The notes: generated by a model not told the origin, from the sequence alone. A stretch of DNA of 64,000 nucleotides from Zelopaecilomyces penicillatus (GCA_005765155.1 VCCP01000002.1:3906001-3970000); one strand, 5' to 3'; numbered from the stretch's first letter, positions 1 through 12,462 are shown. A program made the numbers and translations.

Positions 1-1638
1 AACAACCATGTAGAGGCTTCTGCGAACAGCCACGACGCTGAAATACAGTCACATGGTCGTAGGTCACCCTACCTGCTTTCCACTGCAAGCGACTCCGAAT
101 ACGACCTTGTCTGCGTCGGTTTCGGCCCCGCAAGTCTCGCTGTCGCCGTCGCTCTCCACGATACTCTTGCGTCGGGGCAGAAACTCCTTCCAGATGGCTC
201 AGCGCCCAAGATTCTCTTCATTGAGAAGCAGGCTCGCTTCGCCTGGCATGCCGGTATGCTTTTGCCTGGAGCCAAAATGCAGATCTCCTTCGTTAAAGAT
301 TTGGCTTCCCTACGAGATCCGCGTTCCGAGTTCACATTCCTCAACTATCTCCATCAAAATGGCAGGCTGGTCGACTTTACCAACTTGGGCACATTCCTGC
401 CGGCACGACTCGAGTATGAAGATTACCTCCGCTGGTGCTCTTCATCCTTCGAGCATCTTGTGCAGTTCAACCAGGAGGTAGTGTCTGTCACTCCGGCAAA
501 CACTACTGGGAAATCAGTCCGTACCTTTACTATCCAGTCGCGAGATGCCAAGACGGGTCAAACACACTCGTATCGAGGTCGCAATGTCCTCATTGCCACT
601 GGTGGACAGCCCAGCTTCCCCAAGAGCTTTCCTCTCAAGCACCCAAACATTATTCATTCATCACAGTACGCGTACAAGGTCCCTCAAGTTTTGCCAAAGC
701 GAAATGCCCCATATCGGGTTGCAGTAGTGGGCGCCGGCCAGAGTGCTGCAGAAATCTTCAGCAACATACAGACCCTGTATCCGAACTCCCAAACTTGGCT
801 AGTGATGCGTCCCGAGTTTCTGCGTCCCAGCGACGACTCACCTTTGTAAGTGACTCTAGCGCATGTGAGGTGTTTTTTTAGGCATAGCAGAGCCTTTTCT
901 AACTATGAAATACAGCATCAACTCGGTATTCAACCCAGAGTATATTGACTCTCTCTTCCCTCGATCGGCTAGACAGCGAAATGCTCTTCTCACTGAGGCT
1001 CGGGCAACCAATTATGGTGTTGTCAGATTGAATCTTATTGAAGAGCTGTATGAACGCATGTATGAACAAAGAAGGGAGCTTGGAGTTGATGAACAGAAAT
1101 GGCCTCATCGCATCATGGGCGGCAGACAGATTACCAGTGTTGAGTCTCGAGGAGAGGCACTGGAGATCAAAATCCAGCGAGTGTTGGACAGCGAGATGGA
1201 CGGCTTTATTGACGTAGCCGATGAGGAGGTCATCGAGGCGGATCTCATCATTGCAGCAACAGGATACCAGCGCAATGCTCATGTCCAAATCCTCAAAGAC
1301 ACATGGAACATGCTACCTAAGGCATCGCCTCGTGCTCAAGAGTTTGGCAAAGGCGTCACAGGATGGAACGTCGAAACCGATGAAGGCGAACGCAAAATGG
1401 CTGTTGGCCGTGACTACCGGGTCAAGTTCGCACCTGGCGCTGTAGCCGAAGAGTCTGGTGTATGGCTCCAGGGCTGTTGTGAGGGAACCCACGGAGTAAG
1501 TTCTGGAACAGCATCCTTCCCTGATTGAACTCTTAGACTAATCATTCGCAGTTGAGTGACACACTCCTGTCCGTCTTGGCCACTAGGTCAGGCGAGATTG
1601 TTGAGTCTATTTTTGGCTCCAAAAAGGCATCCGTATAG
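1..1638 (+). CDS. sidA: L-ornithine N5-monooxygenase, 5' partial
   Basis: FAD- and NADPH-dependent hydroxylase that converts L-ornithine to N5-hydroxyornithine, the first committed step of hydroxamate siderophore synthesis. Frame 1 is open to the left edge, so the start lies outside the window. Exons are 1-845, 916-1495 and 1552-1638; introns are 846-915 and 1496-1551. The 70-base first intron was set by the acceptor at 911-915, which restores the family sequence SPFINSVFNPEYID. Visible motifs are the FAD-binding GFGPASL near 130, the NADPH-binding GAGQSAAE near 730, and the late ATGYQRNAH near 1260. The C-terminus LSDTLLSVLA...SIFG is typical of the family. The neighbour downstream is a zinc-cluster regulator 3 kb away, with no obvious link. 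A siderophore NRPS often lies beside such genes but would be outside this window. Family assignment is firm. Confidence 0.95.
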
Positions 1639-4600
1639 GCCATGTTGAAGAAAGAGAATGGCGAGATATACGAAAGCGAGGTTAGGGTGGACATGAATGT
1701 TGACCTAGGTCTGTTGCCTTTGTGGACAGGAACTTGTCCTAATGAAAAAAACAAACAGTTTTTAAAGAAAAATGTCTCGCATTGACGAATGGGTCGATCG
1801 ATGCTGGAGCTTTTTCTTGATTTTGGGTAGGGGTTTTCGGCGCATGTATATGAATCTCGATACCAGACAATATAGACGTACACAATCATTTCAAGATCTG
1901 GTGGTAATGAAACGAGAGTGAAGACAACATTATCGGTTTAGAATCCTTACGGCGTGCTCTAGATCCAACGGCACCGACCTGGAAGTTAATCTAGCTATAG
2001 GACCAAGTCAGCCACAAAGATCTAGCCCGTCTAGAAACGATAGTCGTGGTCAACGAATACTGACCAGAAGCGAGATCCGGGAGATTCCGGCGGGAGAGCT
2101 TTTATTACAGCATACACCACCTCACTTCCCTTCTGATCTTGGAATGCTAGGACCAATCAAGTCTATTGATAATTTCTTGTTGACAAACACCACAGCGATC
2201 CATGTGTGACATGGCGAGGCCCAGTGGTTGTACGTTGGAGGGGAAATAAAGAGAGGTGAGGCGAGACAAGACCGGTTGAAGGTAAGTTGTTGGCCTTTGA
2301 ATGGGGTCGTGGCTGGAACCCAAAGAGAAAAATCGAACGGGTTTGGCGATGCTAAATTTTCTGTTTGCTAATTAGAGGCTGTAGATTCTTTGCTCAAAAG
2401 TCTTCCTGTGCTGGACCAGATGTGTAGGTGCCAACCTAGTTTGGGCAATCGGAAAATCACAGGGGCGTTCCTTCCTGTCCCCTGGTACACTTGCCTTAGC
2501 GGCGCCACCAGACTGTTTTCGAGAGTTGGAGCCTCATAGCCACTAGCAGGCAATGAATACCGTTAAATCGATTGCCATTGGGTAAGGTAGGAGATAGATA
2601 TTCATACACAACCCAACGTCCTTTCTGTTGCCTTGGTACTATGTTACGGTGCTCGGGGTATCACTTTCAAGGTATTGGTCCTAAGGCGGATGTCATGTCC
2701 TAGCACTGAGCTGTGAATTGAACTGTAAAGTTATTTGCATGTGCTTGAGGTATGCCTTTCTCTGCTTCTCCTTACCAATAATGATTGGTTGAGGAACTAT
2801 TCAAGAGCACGCATCTGCTACGGTATTGTCAATTACCTGAGGCACGACATCACCCTACGGTATACCTTTGTCTCGTCTCAAAAAGGTCTGAGTCATGCAC
2901 GACGAACAACAAGCCAGATCAGGAAACCTGTGGCCAATCTTCTAGTGGTGTCTCCCGTCCCGGCATTTTGCGTCTTGTGCGCTTCTGTATATCAACTAAG
3001 CCACGAATGGACAACGCATGTGCAGTAGAAAGGCGATCATGGCACAAGTGCTGCAACCAGAATCAATTGGCGCCATTTCGCCTGAGCGGCCTTGGCTGGA
3101 CATCAGCCCAAACCAAAAGCGGCAAACATAGACATAAATGTACATAAGCCACCTAATGATTACTACCGAGCTACCCGTAGATAGTAATAATGCTTAATCG
3201 CCTTGGCGCCCGTCGAAGGCATAAATGAAGAAGACTGCCGAAATTCCTAGCCTACCGCTCCGACCACTTGAAAGGTAATATTGGGACTACATTCTACCTA
3301 CCGGGCTCTACAATTACTCTTACTCTGCTGTGTGTACCTAAAAATAGGAACCAGGCCATTGTCCTTTGTGCGACCCGCTCTCAACTGTGAGGTGGACGAT
3401 GGCGGTAAACTCCGTCCAAGCATCGATGGTACAGCCCGTAAGCGCATAAAGTCTCTCGACCTTGGCGTTTTGCATTCCTCCGCTTGCTTGCAGTTCTTGC
3501 GCTGCATTTTCGGGGACCTGACGCCGTCCAACAAGGCGAAGGCAACGGGACCGGGCCTCGTGGTGTAGCCCTGATCCTTGGGGTGGCTGCAGCGGGCCCT
3601 GCAGCACTCTGATGAGTACTGCCATTAGGCGAATCAGCGGCCGGGAATCCCTCTAGAAGTCCCCTAGAGTGCCCTGGACCCTTTGAAACCTTCATATCTA
3701 CCCCACCAAAAGTCCCGTACAGGTACAAACAGGCGCTGGCGAGCACCAAAGCAGAAAGGATTGATGCTGTAGTCAATGATTAGAAGTAGTGTACTATTTG
3801 GCAGGGGGCGCTACTAGGTTTCCTCCCAAGTATTCCTTGAGACAATATACCTGAAATATCTGCGGAAATAATAATAGGGTACTTATCATCGGTATTCTTC
3901 CAATCTCCTAGTTGAGGCGGACGTCAATCCGTCAGCACGCAGCAGCCTTGCCAAGGTTGGACAGTCAGCAACCAGAGACGAGGAACGGCCCTTGCGCACC
4001 CATTCTCATGCCCATGCCCATGCCCATGCCGTTGACGGCCCATCGCATCGTTGCCCGTCGTTTCCACACTCCGATCCGAGGGTCAGTTGAATGACCGCTG
4101 CTGGTGACGTGACGGACAGCCGGCGACGACTCCTCCATGACTCCCCTCTATGACTGCCGTACGTCCACTTAACGCCCCTCAACTCATCAGCAACACCACA
4201 TGAGAACGAACCAAAGCCGAATTGCATGTCATCGTCAGGCTACGCTCCAAGAGACGGGTCTGCTGCCGGTGTACTGTCAGGTACCTGGCTGGTTCACGAC
4301 CCTGCCTATAGAGGTGCCTGGTCATAATTACTGAGTAATTCGCATTGTCATAGTGCTGGACCGACTGCCCACTGTTGGCGGGACCTCAAACGCCATCATT
4401 CATCCCACCACTTCCAGCCTTGCCATCGTCACCATCACCCGCCAACAGCCAATAGCCAACAACCAACAGTCACAATCGAGTCGCCCAACGTGCCTGGCAA
4501 CCCATCCTTGGCGGATGTTACTTAGCCCAGGCATGGCACAGTCTGTAACTGTTCATTTTGGCTAGGTTGTCAAAGTCTATTCCATCCACTGCCATCGTGC

Positions 4601-4782
4601 CATGAGAGGCGTCGGAGGCAACAGACAGCAGGCAACAGAGGCTCCTCGCCTGGTAACATAAATTTCAAAACTGCGCCAGCAGAGTGAATGAACGAGTAGA
4701 TGAACGAATGGTCGGCCGCAGCCCCCTCAACGATATCTGCACCGGTCTTGGAGCGACAGACCTCACAACCAACACAGGCACT
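1639..4782. other. Intergenic, no gene supported
   Basis: This 3.1 kb separates the sidA homologue from the zinc-cluster gene. Small reading frames overlap one another on both strands around 3300-3780, but none has a recognisable domain or convincing splice pattern. A short CCCATG hexamer array lies at 4007-4030. The last few hundred bases are presumably promoter and 5' UTR of the transcription factor. Confidence 0.6.
4007..4030. repeat. Short tandem repeat (CATGCC)4
   Basis: Four copies of a CATGCC hexamer in tandem lie in noncoding sequence. I see no feature attached to it. Confidence 0.8.
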
Positions 4783-7093
4783 ATGCAACTCGAGCATGCC
4801 GACCGACGCTCGTCGTCCTCGCAACGCCTTCCCGTTAATCCTCGGCGTCATAAAGTCGCTCCTGAACAGCGGAAGCGAGTCGCAACAGCGTGAGTCGCAA
4901 AGCATACTTCCTATTTCGTCTCCTCCCATCTGCTTATACTTTTGGCATCACCACATGTCCCGCTGACCGGCTTCCCATTCAAACAGATGTAACAACTGCA
5001 ATGTGCGCCGAGTCAAGTGTTCAGGTGGCAATCCTTGCGCGCACTGCGCTGCGTCCTCACGCGACTGCATCTATCCAGTGCCCGTCGAGAAAATTCACAT
5101 CTCGCGCGCCGAGCTAGAAACGCTAAGGAGAAAGGCGGACATGTACGAGAGAGCTCTTCAGGAAACCATCCCCGACCCCGTTCGACGTCAAGAAATTCTG
5201 AACCATGTCGCTTCCTCATCCACCCCAGATGGCTCTTCCCCCTCAACGAGTCCGTTTTCCAATAACCAACCATTCGCCTCCGACGTCAATGCTCATTCCA
5301 CCATGAATGCGATTAAGGTAGATGCCGAAGCTGACCAGGCAGCTGGTCGTCTTCTCCAGGATCCCCAAGGTACCGTTCGTTTTCTAGGCGAAACCAGCGG
5401 GGCGCTCTTCCTGGACCATCTTAAGGAGGTTCTCGGTGCGGTATTGCCCTTGGCTAACATAGAACCTCCCAGCGCCCCACACGCTGACGGGAGCGGCTTT
5501 GTCCAGTCTTTGGGCCGGTACTACACTGATGATTCCCTGCCTCTGGTAGAACCCTATGCGAACCCATTGTTGCTTCCAGGACCAGACACTATCGGCGCCA
5601 TGCTCACCAACGTGCGCAACTGGATTCAAGATGGCCATGGCGCTTGGCCAAGCGGAGGTGTTTATTGGTGGGGAGACCTCTCTTCCCTTCCTCCCAGCGT
5701 ACCGACGCCGTCTGGTGGCCAGGATGACTTGCGGGAGTATCGCCATCTCGCATTTTACCATGCCGCGCTGGCCGTTGCCAGTCAGGCTGAAAAGCCGATT
5801 CCTGCCGGTCCCAGCATTAACCCCACTCCATCCATCACTGAATCATCTATTGCTCGTGCTTCAGTGCTACTAGGTAATCCGCTTGATACCTCACGTTGCT
5901 GTACTATTGGTGACGTGGCGACACTTGCCCTCATGGCATTTTGCTTAATTGAGATGAAGAGACGGGATGCCGCCTACATGCATGTTGTTGCAGCAATACA
6001 CATTTGCATCGTGCTCGGCGTGCATAGAGGATTAGTTGATGAGAGGGGGAAACGGGTGTTTTGGACAGTTTACGTTCTAGACCGCTGGCTTGGTTGTTTA
6101 ATGGGCCGGCCACCAATTATGATGGATGACGCCATCAGGATTGCGCTGCCTGCAGATGCTCAGTCAGTTGCACCTTTTTCTCGTGTTATTTGATCTTGTA
6201 TCTGTTAAACTAGCTTGTGCTGATGTTTGAATTCCTCTAGATCAATGCCGCCGGCTGCCGGACTCAAGGCCCACGTAGAGCTATCACGAATTTCTGGATA
6301 CATTGTCTGCAACACCTATCGCGTTGCCCCCTGGGAAACTGCCAAGGGGGTGGCTTTCAAGCAGCCAGATAAAGCAATTTGGATGCTGCAGCAGTGGCAA
6401 TCATCTTTGCCACCCCGTCTACAACTGTCTCCCGATGGCCTGAGCAATGATCCCCCTGCTTGCCTGCTTCATATGAGATACAACGGACTCTTGGTGCTTG
6501 CCATCCGACCCCTATTTTTCCTTGCGGTAAAGAAATCCGTCGCGAAGCGCCTCATGATTCAACCGGCAGATCTAAACCCGCAGTCCGATCAGTTGAAGCT
6601 CTGCATCTCCGCAGCACGTCGTAACATGCGTCTCGGTAGGCATATCATCAATATGAGTCCCAATCAAAATAGGAAGCCAGTCCATGCCGAATTACATTTC
6701 ATCATTAATGCAGCCATTTGCCTCATTCTAGAAAGTCTTGTCTTTGATGAAAAGATCTCCCTGGAGGAAATCGAGGCAAGGAATCGGGACATTGAGTTTG
6801 CCATGGAAGTGGAAGACGGTATTGAGAGCTCTGGTATTGCAGAAAATCAGCTTCCGTCCACGCTTCGTGATCTACAAAGCCTAGTCCGCCGACTTACGAC
6901 GCCAATCAATTTTGACTTTAACACAGCTCCGCCAGCTGTAGACACACATATGTTGCAACCGACGATGCCGCATGACACCACAATGCCTTTGATGCCGATA
7001 AGTCAAGACCACGCGCTCTACGAGGAACTAGTTGCTTGGGTAGATGATGAGTGGCCGATGTACAACCCTATGTACAGTGCCTTTATGCAGTAA
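4783..7093 (+). CDS. Zn2Cys6 fungal transcription factor
   Basis: Nuclear DNA-binding regulator with a Gal4-type zinc cluster and a fungal-specific middle homology domain. Exons are 4783-4889, 4987-6162 and 6241-7093, giving about 711 residues. The cluster is split by intron 1. Joining 4889 to 4987 yields a Cys pattern C-x2-C-x6-C-x5-C-x2-C-x6-C starting CNNCNVRRVKC, preceded by a basic RKRVATA. The second intron (6163-6240) restores PADAQSMPPAAG across the junction. The middle domain is recognisable around RVFWTVYVLDRWLGCLMG and the following DDAIRIALP. The chosen start has A at -3; an in-frame ATG at 4708 would add 25 residues. No target pathway can be read from the sequence. Confidence 0.92.
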
Positions 7094-7805
7094 TGAACAT
7101 GTGATGTTAGGAACTTCGAGAAGATATATACATATATATAGCTCTTCTTAGGGGCTAGATAGTTAGGATTGAGGAATGAGATAAATGAGTGCGATTTAGC
7201 GAGGGATGCAGCTTGGTAAACCAGATGAGCTATTGTTTTTATTATTTTTAGATTTATGTTTAAATGATTGAACTGTCAAATCGCGCAACATATGTGCCCG
7301 AAACTATGCGCCTCTGGTGTATTCGCGAACAAGCTTAACATAATTATGAACGATTCTAGAACTCAAAACTGTTGCGATCATCGCTTGCACACCACTGGAG
7401 TTTGAACGCGTGAGATAGGCAATGATTGCATTCAAAGACTCGAAAATGTTCACATTATATTAAATTTACTTATATATGTCCAAAGATTTAATTCTGACTG
7501 AACACTATAACCATTCAACATGCAAAAGAATCCATAGACATTGATAAAATAAAAATCGCATTGGTTGCAAGCTCAGTCATAGTTGTGCGTTCCCGGGTAG
7601 GCTGCTAATCAATTACCTAGGTAGCCTGCCTGTCATCATCGACAAGATCCATTTGAAGTGAATAGCCCTCCTTTCGCCAACGATACCCACTCCTTAACAA
7701 CAGCCTCAAAGATTTATAAAGCTCGAACTGCAAGGCTTAAATATCCACGGTTCTTGGAGCCAGGTTTGAAAAACCCAACGAGTTGTAGCATTTCCTCGTG
7801 ATGTG
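7094..7805. other. Intergenic, AT-rich 3' flank and promoter
   Basis: This 0.7 kb holds the 3' UTR of the zinc-cluster gene (TATA-rich at 7125-7140), an AT-rich stretch, and the promoter of the Nudix-eIF2B gene. No coding signal is supported. Confidence 0.6.
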
Positions 7806-9769
7806 ATGGTTTTTCCACGACTCTGGGCTGCAAAGTTGCGCTTGTTGCCATCACCACCCTCAGCGTTAGCATACAACAGTAAGACGACGACGACGACGAC
7901 GATTGCGTCCTATTCTTTGTTACGAGCGACTTCAATGTCTTCATCGGCTACCATGGCAGAGCTACAGAAGCGTGCTGTGGCGGGGAGCTTCATCTTTCGG
8001 TTTCCTGACGGTGACGTGTCTGGACGGCCGCAGGTGGCTCTGTTTAAGCGCAGTAGCAAGGTGAGGACATATCCGTATGTTTGTTCTTTTTCATATTGTC
8101 TTTCATTCTTGTTTGTTTCAGTTGAGGTTCCAGGTTTTTTCTCGATTTTATTTTCTCATAGATGCTCTTATTCAAGCGAGTTTGGTATCACTTGTGGTTT
8201 TAACATCAAGGCTTCATGCGCGAGTCACTAAACATACTTTATTTTAAAATAACTAACACTACACATAGGCACAAGTATGCTCCCATCTCCGGTAGTGTAG
8301 AAGTCTACGATGAAACCCCTCTCGCCACCGCATGGCGCGAGATAAAGGAGGAAACATCTCTAACAAGCACATCCCTCCGCCTCTTCCGTCAAGGAAAGCC
8401 ATACTCCTTCGTAGACACCGCCCTTGGCCGCGAATGGACCATCAACCCGTTCGCATATATCCTTCGGCCAGATGGCGAAGGCGAGTCCGGCATCCGCCTC
8501 GATTGGGAGCATGAGAGCTACCGATGGTTTGACCTCGATGCTATTACAGCAGCCAGCGAGGGCGAGGAGATCCTGCAGGGCCAGGGTGTGCCGCGTTTGC
8601 TGGAGAGCCTGCGCCGCGTCTGGTTCGACATTGATATCGGCCCAAGGGCGGGCAAGGTGTTGTCCGATGGTCTTCGTCTGTTGCAAGAGGACCATGAGAG
8701 CGGCGCGCGGCAGCTAGCATCACGAGCGCTAGATGTATTCTGCGATACTCTAGGTGCGCTGGATGAAACTGCGCAGAGAGATGTGTGGTGGAGAAATGTG
8801 CGGCTCGTGGGATGGCATCTCTGGAAGAATGGGAGGGAGAGCATGGGGGCGCCGATCTTGAGCGTCGTTCTCTCCAGCCTTGACATCATTGAAAGAAAGC
8901 TTCCTGAGGTCGCAGGCAGTGATGGTGGTCGCTTGCCAGATGGCTTTGCGCACAGTGTCGTGGCAGACATTAACGAGTTTGCTCAACGTCGCGAGGAGTC
9001 TACTTTAAAGATTGGAGACGCCTTCACTTCGTTTCTCAGGAAGCGATTCCCTGCCGTGGACAGGCCTATCAAGATCCTCACGCTCTCTTCCAGCTCAACA
9101 ATTACTTCCTGTATCGCCCATGCTCTCAATTTACGGCAAACAAAAGATCAAGACCGACTACCGCCGTTGGATATCCGCGTTCTGGAGTCCCGCCCTCTCT
9201 TCGAAGGTGCCAAAATGGCCGACAAAATCGCCTTGCTGTCCCACGTTACTGCTACATCTTCTACCTCTCCTGCCACTCCTAACACCATTACCACCACAGT
9301 ATCCGTCTACACCGACGCTTCCGCCGCCGTTGCCGCCAAAGATGTCGATATCGTCCTTCTCGGCGCAGACCTCATCGACAACCACGGCAACGTCAGCAAC
9401 AAAACTGGCTCGCTCCCCGCCGTACTTGCCGCCAGACACGTCTCCTCCCATGTTCAAACCGTCGTCCTAGCCGAAAAGGAAAAAGTACTGCCGTTCAACC
9501 CCCCAAATCACGACGAGGAGAATGACCCTTGTGAGATGACGCAGAGCTGGAGTCACAGGCCACGTGTGACATCTGGCTCTAACATGACGTCTACAGTTGC
9601 TTCCTCTGTGCTACCTGGTGTCCAAGTGAAGAATGTGTATTTTGAATGGGTAGGCGCTGAATTGGTCGACCACTACGTTACAGAAGATGGTGTTTTGTCC
9701 TCTGAAGATATAGCAGAGTGGGCTGCTGAGGTGAAACAGAAAGAAGATCGCTTCTTTGCAGACCTATGA
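7806..9769 (+). CDS. Nudix hydrolase / eIF2B-like fusion protein
   Basis: Predicted 589-residue two-domain protein. Exons are 7806-8074 and 8269-9769; the 194-base intron restores KVRTYPHKYAPISG across the junction. The N-terminal 50 residues are hydroxylated and basic, with a six-Thr run from an ACG microsatellite, and look like a possible mitochondrial presequence (inference). The Nudix domain spans about residues 55-170; its box ends REIKEETSL (113-121), matching REUxEExGU with Ser for Gly. The C-terminal domain (about 200-589) belongs to the eIF2B alpha/beta/delta and ribose-bisphosphate isomerase superfamily. It has ILTLSSSS (359-366) where isomerases carry a catalytic Cys, and GADLID (455-460) followed by NKTGS (467-471). 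Substrate is unknown. It converges on the Urn1-like gene with only 139 bases between stop codons. Confidence 0.9.
7883..7902 (+). repeat. (ACG)n microsatellite in coding sequence
   Basis: About six ACG triplets encode a poly-Thr run in the N-terminal extension of the Nudix-eIF2B protein. Length changes in whole triplets would be tolerated there. Confidence 0.85.
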
Positions 9770-9908
9770 ACTTGGGTGGGTATGGCACCATTTTTGTTCT
9801 GACATCCCGTTCTTTGTAGAACCGTCATCATCATCTAGATATTTACCCCATCCTCACAAAACGCTGGTATAGTTGCGGCATTATGTTGTTGTTACAAGCC
9901 TCCTTTCA

Positions 9909-11630
9909 CTAAGGCGCATCTTTCTCCTGATCCACCCGCAAATCGGCGAGCTGGCTCTGCAGGCCCTTTTTGCCCACCCTCATCGCCGCCTCCAACTCCC
10001 GCTCCTCTTCTCTCAGCCTGAATTTGCCCATAGCCACATCCCGCTCCCTTCGCCGCCGTTGCTCCTCCACCATCCGGTTGCGCTCTTCCAGTGCCCGCTC
10101 CCTCCTCTCCCGGGCATCGCGTTCTTTCCGTCTCCCCTCGTCATCTTTGGCTGCCGCAGCCAGATCCTGCGGTGGCGGCGGCAGTGTCTGTACGTATGCC
10201 TCGACGAGGGGGTCTCTGACTTTGGGTTCCAGCGATATGTACCGCCCGTCGATGAGCACTTGCACTGGCATCCCGTTGACGAGAGATTGGTTATTAAGCG
10301 CATGCACTGGCTGTGACTTGAGTAACGCTGTGAGGTCGGACTTGAGAGTCGTCTGTGGCAGCTTCAGTCGGTTAATATGATCGCGGTATGCCTTCTCCCT
10401 ATCCTTGTCTGAGAGATTTAGGTCCTTCATAGGCGCTTCCTTTTTGTACTTTCTCTTGAACTCTGGCCAGTACAGCTTCGGCGTGGCCTTTTCGTGTAGG
10501 AATTGCATGTAGGGAACTCTGGGATCCTTCTTTTCCTGTTTAGATCTTTGCTCCTTGAGCTCGGCGATTTTTTCGCGCGACCATTCATCCCAACACTCCT
10601 TGCGCGCCTTAGTCGTGCTCAGCGCCGTGTAGCGCGGGTCATCCACCACTTTACCCTCCTCCAGCAGCTTGTCCCAGGGACTGTATGGGTTGATGCCAAA
10701 GTCGTTTAGCAGGTCTTTGAATAAAAATTTTGCATCCTCTTCTGAAAAATCCATGCCCTCTGTACCCTCGGGCCAGTCGTCCATGTTGCCGTCATCATAG
10801 TCCCCAGGTTCGAGGCCATAGTCCTCGCCCATTGCTTGTAACTGCATTGCGATGTCGGCTTCTGTGAATTCGATTGGCCCTACTTCTTCCTCTTCCTCGC
10901 CCTCCGCATTATCCCCCCCTTCATTTGGTTCCGCAGCGATCCGTTGTCTTTTTGAGGGATGTTCGTCACCGGCTTCATCACCTTCCCCAAGGCCTTCGTC
11001 ATCTGTAACCTCTACCTCCTCGTATTCTGAGCTGTTGTAGTCGTGATCCGCGGCTGCTTTGCCAGCATCGTCCTTTTCTCCATCAACCTTCTCATCCATC
11101 TTTGCCGTCTTCTCCTCATCCCCTTTCCCGCTTATTCGCTTCTTGTCCATGTCCAGAATCGCAGGCATGAGCTTCTCCGGTATGCGCCAGTAGCTGGTAT
11201 TCTTGATTGGGTTGTACACAAATCGACGGGAATACTTGGTGTAAACTAGGATCCACGGTTCGTGGCCAGGAATCGCTTCTTTCTTTCTAGGCTTATCCAT
11301 CGGCTGCGGCCGCGGACGCCCTTCGAACTCTCCTCGGCCGCCTCGACCAGCATGGCCGCCGCGCTGCTGATGCTGCCCTGGCGGAGGCGCGTTGAGCTGC
11401 GCCATAAAGGCATTGGCGACATTTGGGTCCGCTAGGTTCGGGGCACTTGAATATGCGTGTCTCTGTTCGGGCGCAGTCTGGGGATTGGGCTCGGCGCAGG
11501 GTCGCTGATATGTCGATACTTTGGTGTCTGCATGGTAGTAGTAGGAGTGCCCGGACGGGGCCTTATGCTCGGTCCAGCCTGGCAGCAATGGAGCCAAGGC
11601 GGCTGACGGTTTGTATGTTGTCTTGAGCAT
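9909..11630 (-). CDS. urn1: WW and FF domain splicing factor, Urn1/Dre4-like
   Basis: Single-exon, 573-residue nuclear protein likely associated with the spliceosome. The first in-frame ATG is at 11630; upstream codons are open but lack ATG. WW domain 1 covers about residues 17-44 (LPGWTEHKAPSGHSYYY). A second WW-like segment is at 124-151 (EPWILVYTKYSRRFVYNP). Residues 170-300 form a strongly acidic linker. The FF domain is at about 297-358, starting EEDAKFLFKDLLND, followed by a weaker FF-like helix bundle to about 435. The C-terminus (500-570) is a highly charged predicted coiled coil. This WW-FF order fits yeast Urn1 and fission yeast Dre4; Prp40 would carry more FF repeats. Family-level function in pre-mRNA splicing is established for relatives, not shown here. 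Confidence 0.88.
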   Translation of the reverse strand: MLKTTYKPSAALAPLLPGWTEHKAPSGHSYYYHADTKVSTYQRPCAEPNPQTAPEQRHAYSSAPNLADPNVANAFMAQLNAPPPGQHQQRGGHAGRGGRGEFEGRPRPQPMDKPRKKEAIPGHEPWILVYTKYSRRFVYNPIKNTSYWRIPEKLMPAILDMDKKRISGKGDEEKTAKMDEKVDGEKDDAGKAAADHDYNSSEYEEVEVTDDEGLGEGDEAGDEHPSKRQRIAAEPNEGGDNAEGEEEEEVGPIEFTEADIAMQLQAMGEDYGLEPGDYDDGNMDDWPEGTEGMDFSEEDAKFLFKDLLNDFGINPYSPWDKLLEEGKVVDDPRYTALSTTKARKECWDEWSREKIAELKEQRSKQEKKDPRVPYMQFLHEKATPKLYWPEFKRKYKKEAPMKDLNLSDKDREKAYRDHINRLKLPQTTLKSDLTALLKSQPVHALNNQSLVNGMPVQVLIDGRYISLEPKVRDPLVEAYVQTLPPPPQDLAAAAKDDEGRRKERDARERRERALEERNRMVEEQRRRRERDVAMGKFRLREEERELEAAMRVGKKGLQSQLADLRVDQEKDAP

Positions 11631-12462
11631 GGCTGGAGACTTGCTTGCCTCTTGCGGCAATGACTGGTGATGAGTGGCGGCGATGACGGGGTGGAAGCCC
11701 AAATTGATGTTGTCACGACGGCCAACCACAAAATAAAGTCTTCGAAATCGGAGCTCTGCCAACGACAGTCGCCGATGGGTACAGAGCTTGGACCATCAAT
11801 GGTGGGCAGCGTTCAATGCGCTTTAGCTTCCCGTCTGTTAATGACCTGCACACCTGTATACAGCTACCACCTCAGGTCTCTTGACTGCACCAGAAGCGCT
11901 GTGGCTGCTGAAACAGCCTGGAATCTCCCTAAAGCAGGTATCTAGTACCTACTAAGCTACCACTAATGAAGGCGCGTGACCCTTCAAGCGTCGCATCCAT
12001 CATGTCCATGACTTCAAGCTGTAATATAAGGATGGGTAGCTCTCCTCATCGATTTACTGGAGGAATCGGCAATGTGAAGCTGCTTCTCATTCTCCAAGAC
12101 TTTCCATGCTTCTTCTGTTGGCTTGACCCAAAAATTCCTCTACTAACATAGGTACCTAACTTTCGTCCCAGCATTCCAGCAACCTTACGATCCACCCCCG
12201 TATTACCGGCGCCAGAAGCTGGGTCTTACCTCAGACTCTCGGCCTCCTCCAAGCTCCGACTCTTGTGGTGTAGTCAGACCCAGCTCTCATCATCAGCCTC
12301 ACCCACTTACATCCTGCAAATACATTCGCCTATACTATATATCCTCCCCAACTTGCCCTTGACTTACCGTGCAGCGCATGGATTGATCGCTCCAGAATAG
12401 AACTGCTCAATAGCAATACCTACGCACCTTGCTTTGCGCAGCTCCAAACCCCCAATCTCGCA
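11631..12462. other. Divergent promoter region
   Basis: This 0.8 kb lies between the start codons of the Urn1-like gene and the lipid phosphatase gene, and so should hold both promoters. The 3' half is pyrimidine-rich, as expected of a fungal 5' UTR. I see no gene. Confidence 0.6.

Noticed and set aside
3281..3776. Four mutually overlapping frames on both strands, one with a hydrophobic N-terminus (MTTASILSALVLASACLYLYG)
   Set aside because: No domain, no clean splice chain, and the body is Pro/Arg-rich as expected from GC-rich noncoding sequence. A decayed small gene remains possible.
9909..10380. Long plus-strand frames with Ser/Arg- or His/Leu-rich translation
   Set aside because: They are antisense shadows of the charged coiled-coil tail of the Urn1-like gene.
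11631..11762. Upstream extension of the Urn1-like protein by 44 residues
   Set aside because: The extension has no ATG; it appears only if TTG is allowed as a start, which is unusual in fungal nuclear genes.
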